NCBI GenBank assembly: GCA_963758025.1 | Contig: CAVWUA010000015.1 | Coordinates: 1 to 64,000, forward strand | Direction of reading: 5' to 3' | Source of the DNA: CAVWUA01 sp963758025 | GTDB lineage: Bacteria; Planctomycetota; Planctomycetia; Isosphaerales; Isosphaeraceae | Length of the DNA: 64,000 nt | Shown here: one piece after another, positions 46,801-56,203 of the stretch | Position numbering within the stretch: position 1 is the first letter of the stretch | Layout of the letters: each line of letters starts with the position of its first letter | Position numbers and translations under genes: made by a program | The notes under the pieces: model-generated | What the model saw: only the letters and a program-made list of their open reading frames with translations | Database searches by the model: none | What the model was told of the DNA's origin: nothing

Positions 46801-49800
46801 CGTCGTTATAAACGCGGCCCGACAGGGTGCCGGGGAGCAGCTCGCCAAAGGTGTAACCCGTTCCGGACGTGCCCTGGGCCAGCGTGATTCCGGCGATCTG
46901 ATCGTTGCTGACCGTCCCGCCGAGCGTGCCGGCGGTGTCGTTGCCGTCGAGGTAGCCCGTTGGCTGCGACTCGTTGAGGGTGTACGTGCCGGGCCGCAAA
47001 CCGGCGAAGGTGTAGGAGCCGTCCATCGCCGTCGTGGCGGTCGTGGTGATCGGGTTGCCGAGGTCGTCGGTGCCGGTCAGCGTGACGCTCGCGCCGAGGA
47101 TGCCGGCCTCCCCCGCCTGCTTCACCCCGTCGTTGTTCGCGTCGCTGAACACGAAGCCCGAGAGGCTGGAGGGGAGCAGCTCGCCGAAGTTGTTGTTCGC
47201 GCCGTTGATCCCGGCGCCGAGGGCGATGCCGCCGATCACGTCGTTTGTCGAGGTGGTGCCGCCAGTCGTGCCGGCGGTGTCCTTGCCGTCGAGGAAGCCG
47301 GCCGGCTGCGACTCGGAGATGACATAGGTCCCTGGCCGCAATCCGTTGAAGACGTAGGCGCCGCTGACGGTCGAGGTCGCCAGGTTGACGGTGTTGCCGA
47401 GATCATCGGTGCCGGTCAGCGTGATGAGGACGCCAGCGAGGCCCGACTCGCCCGCCTGCTTCACTCCGTCGTTGTTCGCGTCGAGATAGACGACGCCCGC
47501 CAGGCTCGCCGGCGCCAGCTCGCCGAAGAGGACGCCCGAACGGGCCTGATTCTCAACCAGGACGAAGCCGCCGACCTGATCGTTGGCGAGCGTGCCGCCG
47601 GTGTTGCCCGTGGCGTCCTTGCCGTCGAAGTAGCCGCCGGGCTGCGACTCGTTGAGGGTGTACGTGCCTGGCCGCAGGTTCGTGAAGCTGAAACCGCCGC
47701 TCGCGCCGGTCGTGACGGTCGTGGCGACGGCGTTGCCGAGGTCGTCGGTGCCGGTCAGGGTGACGGAGACCCCGGCGATGCCCGATTCGCCCGCCTGCTT
47801 TACCCCGTCGTTGTTCGCGTCGCTGAAGACCGTGCCCGCGACGCTCGCGGGCCGCAGTTCGCCGAAGTTGTAGTTCGCGCCGGCCGGATTGGTGCCGAGC
47901 GGGATCGTCAGGGCGGTGAACGTGTCGCTGGTCGCGGCCGAGCCGCCGAAGGGCGTGCCGAGCGATTCCTGGCCGTCGAGATAGCCGCCTGGCTGCGTCT
48001 CGGTGAGGGTGTACGTGCCGGGCCGCAGGTTGATGAAGGTGTAGGCCCCGGAGGCGGTCGTGGTCGCCGTCACGGTGACGACGTTGCCCAGGTTGTCGGA
48101 ACCGGCCAGCGTCACCGTCGCGCCGGCAATACCCGGCTCGCCGGCCCCCTTGCTGCCGTTGCTGTTCGCATCGATATAAACGAATCCGGAAATGGTGTTG
48201 GCGTTGACCGTCACCGTTCCCGAGCCGCTGGTCACGTAGTCATTCAGGCCGCCGCCGGGATCGGCGGCGCTGCCGGTCCGCTCGGTCGAGAGGCTGTTAT
48301 AAGACGACACCGCCGCCGTCACGTCGCCCGGCAGACTCGAATAATTCAGGCTGGCCGTGTTGGTGATCGCCTGAGCGGGTGAGGTGGTGGCGTTGAGAAT
48401 CGCCTGGAACCGGATCGTGCTGGTGCTGCCCAGGGCGAAGGCATCGAAGGTCGCCGAGATCGTCCCGCCGGAGATGCCGAACATGGTCGGCGCCAGGCCC
48501 GCCGTGTTGGCGAGAGAGCCGGGAACATAGGTGAATCCGGCCGGGATGATATCGTCCAGGTTCACATTGAAGGCGTCGGCGGTGCTGCCCGCGGCGTGCG
48601 CGACGACGAGGGTGAACGTGATCGGCGGCGCCCCCGCGTCGCCGGTCGGAGAGGATGGCGTCTTGGTCACCTGGAGGACCGGCTCGACGACGGTCAGGGC
48701 CGGCGCCGAGGTCATCGAGGAACCGCCCGTGGCGAAGAAGGTGGCCGTGTTGACCAGGTTGGCCCCTGCCTGGTTGCCGAGGGAGTTCAGCGCGACGACC
48801 GTGTAGTCGAGGACGATCGTCTCGGCGGTCAGGTTGTCGCGGTCCGCGTTGGACAGCGTGCCGAAGTCCCACGTGACCGACGAGCCATTGGCACCGACCA
48901 CGGCACCCGACAGCACGTTCGCGAAGCCGCCGGGGACCGACGTGCTCAGCGCCGCCGAGGCCGAGATGCCGTCCACACTGACGATCGCCAGGCCCGCCGG
49001 CAGTGTGTCCACCAGCGACGCGCCGGGCGTCATTCCCTCGGGCACCGTGATCGTCACGCGGTACCGGATGGTTTCGCCAATCGCGACGCTCGTGCCGGCG
49101 GTGAACGGCTGGCTCGTGCCGACGATCGCCTTGCTGAGCGCCGGCGCGGTGACGGTCACCGACGTCGAGCCGCTATTGATCAAATTGTTCGCGGTTCCAC
49201 CGGGGTCGGACGAGCTGCCCGTCCGCTCGGTCGAGACCGTGTTGTACGACGAGATCGGGGTGGCCACCACCCCCGGAAGGCTCGTGTAGGTGACGTTCGC
49301 CACGTTCGTGATCGTCTGGAACGCGCCGACCCCGCCTCCGACGGTCGCCTGGAAGGTGAGCGTGCTGGTGCTCCCCTGGGCGAAGGTATCGAAGATCGCC
49401 GAGATCGTCCCGCCCGACTCGGTCAGGCTCGTCGGCATCTGACCGGCGGTGTTCAAGAGCGAGCCGGGAACATACGACAGTCCGGCCGGAAGGAGGTCGT
49501 CGAGCACCACGTCGAAGGCATCGGCCGCACTCGCCGCGGCGTGCGAGAGGACCAGCGTGAAGGTGACCGTGTCCCCCGCGTCGGCCGTGGCGGAGTTGAT
49601 CGATTTGACCACCTTCAGCAACGGCGTCACCACCGTCGCGGATGCGCTGCTGGTTTTCGAACCACCCGTGTAGGAGAAGCGGGCCGAGTTGGAGAGGCCG
49701 GTCCCGTTGGCATTACCGGAAACGTTCAGCGCGACCGCCCGGTAAACGACCGTGATCGTCTCGGCCGTCGCGTTGTTGGTGTCGAGGTTCGTCAGGGTGC

Positions 49801-52800
49801 CGAAGTCGAAGGTGGCCGAGGACCCGTTGGGCCCGACCATCGCGCCGGCGAGGACCGAGGAGAACCCGCCGGCCACCGACGTGTCCAGGCTCGGCGAGGC
49901 CGTGATGCTATCCAGGCCGACGATCGCCAGGCCGGCCGGAAGTGTGTCCTTCAGCACCGCCGAGGGTGTTATCCCCTCGGGCACCGTGATCGTCACGGTG
50001 TAGGTGGCGACCTCGCCGATCGCCAGGTTCGAGCCGGTGGTGAAGGTCTGATCGGTCGCGCTGAGGACCTTGCTCAGCGTCGGCGTGGCGACCGTGGCGA
50101 CGGCCGTGTCGGTCAGGTCGACGGAGGTGAAGTCGGGGCCTCCCTCGGTCGTGGCGTAGTTGAACAGGGTCGCGGTGTTGGTGAGCGACTGGTTCGGCGT
50201 GACCGAGCCGACCGCCTGGAGGTCGTAGGTGATGACCGCCAGGTTCTGCCCGCCCGTCCCCGCGTAATCGGCAATGGCCCCGGTGCCGATCGAATCCAGC
50301 AACTCGATCCCGCCGGCCGGGTCGAACAGGCCGGTGCCGAGCGACGAGTAGCCGATGGGGAGTCCGCTGCCGTCGGTCACCTGGAGGTTCAGCCCGCCGG
50401 ACGGGATGGCGAACCCGGCCGGCAAGGTGTCGCGGAACCGGACATCGAAAGCGCCATGCAACCCCGAGCCGTTGTTCTCGACGACGATGGCGAACGTCAC
50501 GAGGTCGCCCGCGTCGATCTTGCTGACGTTGCTATTGATGGGCTTCGCGGCCAGGCTGGTGGAGCCGATCGTCCCCGAGCCGCGGTAGCCGGCGGAGCCG
50601 GGGGCGCTGAAGCTGACCGGGCCGACCGTGGCGGGGGAGAACGTGGCCTGGGAATTGTCGGTCGCGATGATCCCCTTGCTGATCTTCAGCAAGGGCTCGG
50701 TGAGCTGGACCTGGATGATCCGGTCCTGGATGTCCGACCCGGCGTTGGTGGACCCCTCCACCACCCGGGCCTGGGTGGACAGGAACAGGCCGTCGGCGAA
50801 CGGCTGGCTCCCCGCCTGGACCGTGAACAGCAGGTCGATCGTGGTGGAGGAGTTCGCGGGGTCCTTGTAATTGGGATACGAGAACTTCAAGGCGTTGGAC
50901 GTCGGATCGGCGGAGAGCGTCGGGACGAGCCCCGAGAGGGGCCGGAACGTGTCGGCCGGGCCGAAGTTGGCGTGGCCGGGGGCCGGAATCACCGTCGCGC
51001 TGCCCGAGCCCCCCACGTTGTCGAAGGAGGTCACGCTCAAGGCGTTGAAGATCGGCAAGGGCAGGTAATCGTAGAGGGAAAGCTGCTCCTCGTTGCTGGT
51101 CGGCAGGGTGTAACGGATGCGGTACGTCACGGAGTCGCCCGCCGCGATCTTCACCGGGCTGGTAAACGCCGTGATGCCGTTGACCGCGTAGATGTTCTGC
51201 GTGAGGTTGCCCGCGACGATCGAAACCTGCGCGGCGCTGGTATCGGTGACGGTACTGCCCGTGGGGCTCAGGTCGGCGTTGTTGAGCACCTCGCCCTGGA
51301 CCGTCACGTTGTCGTCGAGCACGTCGTTGTGGTCAACAAAGGCTTCGCCCGACGGATAGTCGTCGGTGAACTGATCCTGGATCACCGTGCGAAAGACGAC
51401 CGTGAACGTCGTCGGCCCGTCCCCCGGCGCGGCGAGGAGAGCCCCACCCCCGGCCGGCACGAGCCCCCCGAGCAAGTTGCCGTCCTGACCTCGCGTGACC
51501 ATCTCGTCGGAAATCCGGAACCGAACGGTGCTGGTGCCGTCGTTTGGCGCGGGGTCGAGGGTATAGACCGGCGCAACGGCCACCGCCCCCGTGTAGTTCT
51601 GCTCCACGGTGTAGTTCGTCGGGGAGAACCCGCCGGCCGACAGGCTGAACGGGTTGCCATTGACCAGCAACGTCGGCGTGAAGGTCGGATCGACGTGCTG
51701 ACCGTCGGACAGGACGTCCGCGAGCAGGAGGTTGCGGAAGGCGAAGTAGTCGGACACCTGCGCCTGGATCGTGTACTGCAACGTGTCGCCCGGGCTCGGC
51801 CCCGGAGCGCCGATATCGGTGGCCAGAGCGACCGACTTCTGGGTCGCCAGCGACCGATCCGTCAGAGTATGATCGTTCGCCGCCGCGTTACTGACCGCCA
51901 GAGTCATGGGGTCGCGGGTGTCGATCGGCGTCCAGTTGCCCTGGGCCTGGGCGTCATCGATGGAGAGGGTCGGGGCGCCCGTCGAGGGGTTGAGGATGGG
52001 GTTGCCGGCGGAGTTGTCCCGGGGGATGAAATAGGTGAACAGGAGCGTGGCGTCGTTGGCCGCCGTGGTCCCGGTCACGCTGGCGAAGCGCCGGGTCAGC
52101 GTGCCGCCGGGCGTGACGAGGCTCGGGGTGGCCTCGGCCGTCGTGGCGGTCGGGGTCCCCCGGATCGTCGTGGCATCGACGCGGACAAACTGCATCTTCG
52201 CCGGCAGGATGTCCGTCACGTCCAGGTTCGTCAACGTCTGACCGTTCGCCACGTCCACCGTGACGAGGTACTGCCGGGGGAAGTTCGGGCCGGTGGCCGT
52301 CTCATCCTCCGGGCCGATATAGGTCGTCTTGAGCGTCATCAACGTCGGCGTGACCGCCGCGCTGGCCGTCGTCCCGATCACCGAGGGATCGGTCGTCGGG
52401 TTGTCCAGCGCATCGTTGCCGTAGCGGAACCCGCCGCGCGCCTGGATGCCCAGCGGCGCGCCGACGTCCGCCAGGTTGCTCACGGCCGCCGCGACGTCGA
52501 TCGTCGCCGTCGGCTGCCCCGGGGTGAAGCTGCCGAACGGGAGTTGCAGGACGACCAGCTCGTCGCCCGGCGTGCCGTTGACCACCAGCGGGAGGCCCAG
52601 GGCGTCCTTCGCGTAGGGGTGGGTCGCGTGCCCGGCGGCGTCGAAGGCCAGAACCGTCGAGGTGACGGGCGTCCCGAGGTAGGTCGCTCCGCTGAAGGTG
52701 ATACCGTCATCCACCGCCGCGCCGGCACCGTCGGCGCCGGTGCTGGGCAGGTACAGATCGACATAGGGGCCATACCCGGGGTCGGTCGGCGAGGTGTTGG

Positions 52801-52996
52801 TGAACCCGACCGAAAAATTCAGCGTCTCACCAATCAAGGCCTGATTCGGAATGCTTAAGGAAGCCGACGGATTGGACGCCATCAGCATCCTCGGCTCCAG
52901 CTCCTCAAGCTGAGCCCGCCGCCCGGTTCGCCCCGAGACAGACGTCTTGTTCCGATAACTCTTCATAGAATGGCCGACGCGCGAAACCCGGGTCAT
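40842..52996 (-). CDS. Giant LEPR-XLL surface protein with DUF11 modules and 20 SdrD B-like units (three frameshifts)
   Basis: About 4,050 residues. Start 52996 (MTRVSRVGHSMKSYRNKTSV; 52966 is an alternative), followed by LEELEPRMLMA, the LEPR-XLL motif. Residues to about 1,600 are DUF11/isopeptide-like beta domains with recurring ITVPEGMTPGASLVDTLPAG and SYNTVSTERTGSSSDPGG elements. From about 48,200 down to 41,450 come 20 SdrD B-like units of about 120 residues, each opening with a form of VFSDANNDGVKQAGESGIAG (a calcium-loop Dx[DN]xNxDG pattern) and containing TGTDDLGN, LRPGTYTLTESQP and YLDGxDxxG. Shifts occur near 43,905, 43,580 and 41,330. The C terminus has an approximately 300-base tandem duplication and ends FGYRGFC at 40842. 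No LPXTG or obvious membrane anchor is visible. Probable rod-like adhesin or envelope protein. Confidence 0.85.
40858..41412 (-). repeat. Two-copy direct repeat at the 3' end of the giant gene
   Basis: The segment 40858-41094 and the segment 41157-41412 are direct repeats with a period of about 300 bases and high identity, for example both contain GGACCGCGTGGCACCTGGGC and GACCGACGCCATTGCAGATA. The encoded peptide repeats YLQWRRSLAPxRFD, then HPRVGPLLGRGGVPAVSAQV. This is a recent tandem duplication of the C-terminal coding region. Confidence 0.8.
41450..48210 (-). repeat. Tandem array of 20 SdrD B-like coding repeats
   Basis: Twenty consecutive coding units of about 330-375 bases, one per SdrD B-like domain. 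The first and last are the most divergent: the first begins GFVYIDANSNGSKGAGEPG and the last GFAYLDLHRDGVMSAGDVG, which is dockerin-like in spacing. The central units are close enough in DNA to permit unequal recombination or assembly collapse, so the true number may differ. Confidence 0.75.
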
Positions 52997-53280
52997 GATG
53001 AAAGGTCCCAGTCGAAGAGATTACAGACTCATTTTCACAATCTCTGTTCGGAGCTTAGGATATGGAGGGGGCGCGGTCTATTGGCCATAATAAGAATCAC
53101 GTTCCTTTTTTAACGTTTAGGAAGGCGCACCCGCACGCCAGGCGCCGGTCGAGATCCGCGTGACATCTCCGGGGGCTCTGGCAAAGCCAAAGGGGAGGCC
53201 ACTGGTCGCTTGCCGCCGGGGCGCCGATCCGGTCGAATAGGGGCGATCACGATGACCACCGATCGACCGGGAACGGTGTT

Positions 53281-53796
53281 ATGGATGCGCTGGAGAAGCT
53301 GAAGGGACGGGTTCCGCCGCCAGCGAACCCGGTCCACGTCGGTCCCATCGAGGACTGGATCACGGCGCGGACGACGTTGGGGCAGGAGTTGCCTGAGGAC
53401 CTGATGCGACTGTCGCGCTGTTATGGATCAGGGTACTTCGTTCAGGACGATTTCTGGGTTGACATTCACAACGTCTTCACGCCGAGGTTCGTCCTTCTCG
53501 CCCAGTACAACCGGATGGTCTTCGGCTCGTTGGCGCGGGAGACCCCGGACCCCTATGCGAACATGTTCGAACTGGGCGCCTACGGAGTGGACGACGATCA
53601 GGAGACGATGGGGCGCATCTTCTGGGACACGCGAGGCGCACCGAACCACTGGAAAATCGGCCTGTCTCGTCCACCACGGCGCTTTGAGCTGACCTTGACG
53701 GAGTTTCTCTGGAACGCGTTTTCAAATCATTTCCAGATTCCGGGTTTTCCGGAAACGTTCAAGAACGTCCGCTTCGAGCCGTCCTCGACCGAATAA
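53281..53796 (+). CDS. SUKH (SMI1/KNR4) family protein
   Basis: 171 residues, intact frame. It starts MDALEKLKGRVPPPANPVHV, and the family pattern is visible: PIEDWITARTTLGQELPEDL, then CYGSGYF (the YGSG turn), then IHNVFTPRFVLLAQYNRMV and the aromatic/acidic positions later. SUKH proteins are best known as immunity proteins to polymorphic toxins, though many are of unknown role. No toxin gene is visible next to it, but it lies 285 bases from the divergent start of the giant surface protein. The upstream region is AT-rich and contains a plausible promoter. No signal peptide, so cytoplasmic. Confidence 0.8.
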   Translation: MDALEKLKGRVPPPANPVHVGPIEDWITARTTLGQELPEDLMRLSRCYGSGYFVQDDFWVDIHNVFTPRFVLLAQYNRMVFGSLARETPDPYANMFELGAYGVDDDQETMGRIFWDTRGAPNHWKIGLSRPPRRFELTLTEFLWNAFSNHFQIPGFPETFKNVRFEPSSTE

Positions 53797-53846
53797 ATTA
53801 TTATTTATATTATGATTTAAATTCAGAATCAAGCAACGACCCTGAC
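53797..53846. other. AT-rich island between convergent genes
   Basis: The 50 bases after the SUKH stop are almost entirely A/T for the first 35 (AATTATTATTTATATTATGA), in a genome otherwise about two-thirds G+C, with loose self-complementarity. It may act as a bidirectional terminator or a nucleoid-protein binding site. No gene. Confidence 0.5.
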
Positions 53847-55226
53847 TCACCACGCGACGACCGCCGCCAGGATGAAGACCACCAGGGTCTTGAGGAGCGT
53901 GATGGCGAAGATGTCCGGGTAGGACTGACGGTGGCTCAGGCCCGTGATTGCCAGCAGCGTGATCACGGCCCCGTTGTGCGGCAGCGTGTCCATCCCTCCC
54001 GAGGCCATCGACGCGATCCGGTGCAGCATCTCCGGGCTGATCCCCTGCGCCCGGCCCCACTCCAGGTACGTCGGGCTCATCACGTCGAGAGCGATCGACA
54101 GGCCGCCGGAGGCCGACCCGGTGATGCCGGCAAGGACGTTGACGGCCAGCGCCTCGGAGACCAGCACATGATGGCTCACCCCCAGGACCCAGCCCCGGAT
54201 CACGCTGAAGCCGGGAAGGGATTTCACCACGACGCCGAAACCCACCTCCGACGCCGTATTGAAGATCGCCAGCAGCGCCCCGGTCGTCGCCGCCGTCAGG
54301 GCGGGCGTCATGCGGCCGATCAGGCGCCTGGGGTGCAGCGCCAGCGTCGCCGCGATTCCCGCCGAGAGGGCCACGATCAGCGCCCAGGTCGGGGCCGCGG
54401 CCCGGAGGTCGGTCGCGGGATAATCCCGCCGCAGCATCGCCTCGGGATACCAGGTGTCGATCGACAGCGACGACCGGCTCAGGAGGAAGTTCGTCGCCAT
54501 CACGATCCCCAGCGGCAGCAGCGCCACGCCGAGGTGGGGCAGGGCGGCCCCGGGCTGCGGTTCGGGCTCAAGGAGGTGGCCCGTCCCGTAGCCTTCCCCC
54601 GCGGCGACCGCCCGGGACCGACGCCACCCCAGCCAGGTCAGCCCGCCGAACAGCACGAGCAGCCCGCCAATCGTGCCGACGACCGGCGCCGCGTAGGCAT
54701 CGGTGCCGAAGTAGCGCGTGGGGATCAGGTTCTGGACCTGCGGGGTGCCCGGCAGCGCGTCCATCGTGAAGGTGAAGGCCCCCAGGGCAATCGCCCCCGG
54801 CAGGAGCCGCTTGGGAACGCCCGCGGCCCGGAACAGCTCGGCGCCGAACGGATAGACGGCGAACGCGACGACGAAGAGCGACACGCCGCCGTAGGTCAGC
54901 ACGCCGCAGGCCAGCACGACCGCCAGCACGGCATGGGCCGGCCCCGCCGCCCGGACGATCCCCCCGGCAATCGCCGCCGCCGCTCCGCTGGTCTCCATCA
55001 GCTTGCCGAAGACGGCGCCAAGGAGGAAGATCGGGAAAAAGGCGCGAATGTAGTTGGCGGCGCCGGTCATGAACGACTCGGTGTAACTCGGCAGCAACGG
55101 GGCCCCGGACAGCGCGACGGCCAGCAGCGCGCACAGCGGCGCGAAGAGGATCACCGGCAACCCTCGGTAGGCGGCGGCCATCAGCAAGCCCAGGGCCACC
55201 ACGATCACGACAACGTGCAGCCCCAT
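53847..55226 (-). CDS. GntP-family permease, probable hydroxybutyrate/organic-acid transporter
   Basis: 459 residues, intact frame, starting MGLHVVVIVVALGLLMAAAY, with about 12 membrane segments. The GntP/ArsB-fold pattern is visible in GLPVILFAPLCALLAVALSG, FFPIFLLGAVFGKLMETSGA, GALLAIFNTASEVGFGVVVK, and the C-terminal helix-breaking motif SGGMDTLPHNGAVITLLAIT. GntP members carry gluconate, citrate or D-3-hydroxybutyrate with protons. The divergent neighbour is 3-hydroxybutyrate dehydrogenase, so 3-hydroxybutyrate or acetoacetate is the favoured substrate (inference). The 174-base gap to the dehydrogenase must hold divergent promoters. Confidence 0.85.
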   Translation of the reverse strand: MGLHVVVIVVALGLLMAAAYRGLPVILFAPLCALLAVALSGAPLLPSYTESFMTGAANYIRAFFPIFLLGAVFGKLMETSGAAAAIAGGIVRAAGPAHAVLAVVLACGVLTYGGVSLFVVAFAVYPFGAELFRAAGVPKRLLPGAIALGAFTFTMDALPGTPQVQNLIPTRYFGTDAYAAPVVGTIGGLLVLFGGLTWLGWRRSRAVAAGEGYGTGHLLEPEPQPGAALPHLGVALLPLGIVMATNFLLSRSSLSIDTWYPEAMLRRDYPATDLRAAAPTWALIVALSAGIAATLALHPRRLIGRMTPALTAATTGALLAIFNTASEVGFGVVVKSLPGFSVIRGWVLGVSHHVLVSEALAVNVLAGITGSASGGLSIALDVMSPTYLEWGRAQGISPEMLHRIASMASGGMDTLPHNGAVITLLAITGLSHRQSYPDIFAITLLKTLVVFILAAVVAW

Positions 55227-55400
55227 GGCTCGACCCTCCGCTCAGTCCGCGCGACATGACTTCCGAACGACCGGCCCCCGGCCGCCCGACGCAACCGCCG
55301 ACGACTATGCCCGAGGCGGCGGGCGCATGCAACACAATCGCTCGTTCCACCACCACGCCGCCGCCGGGCCGAACGATTCCAGAAGCAAGGGAGCACGGCA

Positions 55401-56183
55401 ATGCGTTTGAAAGATCGGGTCGCGATCGTCACGGGTGCGGCCAGCGGCATCGGCCGGCAGATTGCCCTGCGGTTCGCGCGGGAAGGGGCGAAGGTCGCCA
55501 TCTGCGACATCGACGCGGACGGGGCCGGGCGGGCGGCGGAGGAGATCACCCGGCTTGGCGGCGTCGCCGAGGCGGTGGCGATGGATGTCGCCGACGAGGG
55601 GCAGGTGGACGCCGGGTTCGACGCGATGGCCGCGCGGTTCGGAGGCATCGACATCCTGGTCAGCAACGCCGGCATCCAGCACATCGCCCCCCTCGCCGAG
55701 CTGTCTCTGGCCGACTGGCGACGGATGCTCTCGGTCCATCTCGACGGCGCGTTCCTGACGACGAGGGCCAGCCTGCGGCACATGATCCGGCAAGGGCGCG
55801 GCGGCACGATCCTCTACACCGGCTCGGTCCACTCCGTGGAGGCGTCGCCATTGAAGGCCCCTTACGTCGTGGCCAAGCACGGCCTGCTCGGCCTGGCCCG
55901 GCTGGTCGCCAAGGAGGGGGCCGCACACGGCATCCGTGCCAACGTGATCTGCCCCGGATTCGTCCGGACGCCCCTCGTCCAGGCCCAGATTCCCGAGCAG
56001 GCCGAGGCGCTCGGCATCAGCGAGGAGGAGGTCGTCCGCAACGTCATGCTCCGCCAGACCGTTGATGGCGAGTTCACGACGATGGATGATGTGGCGGAGG
56101 TCGCCCTGTTCTTCTGCGCGTTCCCGTCGCGGGCGCTCACCGGCCAGTCCCTGCTCGTCAGCCACGGCTGGCACATGCAGTAG
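55401..56183 (+). CDS. bdhA: 3-hydroxybutyrate dehydrogenase (SDR family)
   Basis: 260 residues. Classical short-chain dehydrogenase: TGAASGIG glycine-rich cofactor loop, SNAGIQH, catalytic Ser in YTGSVHSVEASPLKAPYVVA, and the YxxxK dyad in YVVAKHG. The C terminus carries the features that separate 3-hydroxybutyrate dehydrogenases from other SDRs: the long ISEEEVVRNVMLRQTVDGEF segment, then ALTGQSLLVSHGWHMQ. It oxidises D-3-hydroxybutyrate to acetoacetate with NAD+. An AAGGGAG box precedes the ATG. It is followed 20 bases later by the CoA-synthetase gene, so they form an operon. Confidence 0.9.
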   Translation: MRLKDRVAIVTGAASGIGRQIALRFAREGAKVAICDIDADGAGRAAEEITRLGGVAEAVAMDVADEGQVDAGFDAMAARFGGIDILVSNAGIQHIAPLAELSLADWRRMLSVHLDGAFLTTRASLRHMIRQGRGGTILYTGSVHSVEASPLKAPYVVAKHGLLGLARLVAKEGAAHGIRANVICPGFVRTPLVQAQIPEQAEALGISEEEVVRNVMLRQTVDGEFTTMDDVAEVALFFCAFPSRALTGQSLLVSHGWHMQ

Positions 56184-56203
56184 GCCCACGACCCGGCCGC
56201 CCC

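Noticed and set aside
41450..48210. Regularly spaced direct repeats that could suggest a CRISPR or satellite array
   Set aside because: The period is 330-375 bases and the repeats encode in-frame SdrD B-like domains, so they are coding repeats.
45608..52858. Very long plus-strand open frames (924 and 1,420 codons) opposite the giant gene
   Set aside because: Their translations are Arg/Gly/Ala/Asp-rich low-complexity strings that mirror the GC-rich codon bias and repeat structure of the minus-strand gene. They show no domain and no signal peptide. They are antisense shadows.
53931..55259. Plus-strand open frame of 442 codons opposite the GntP permease
   Set aside because: It is a Gln/Arg/His-rich low-complexity translation, while the minus strand shows a complete 12-helix transporter.
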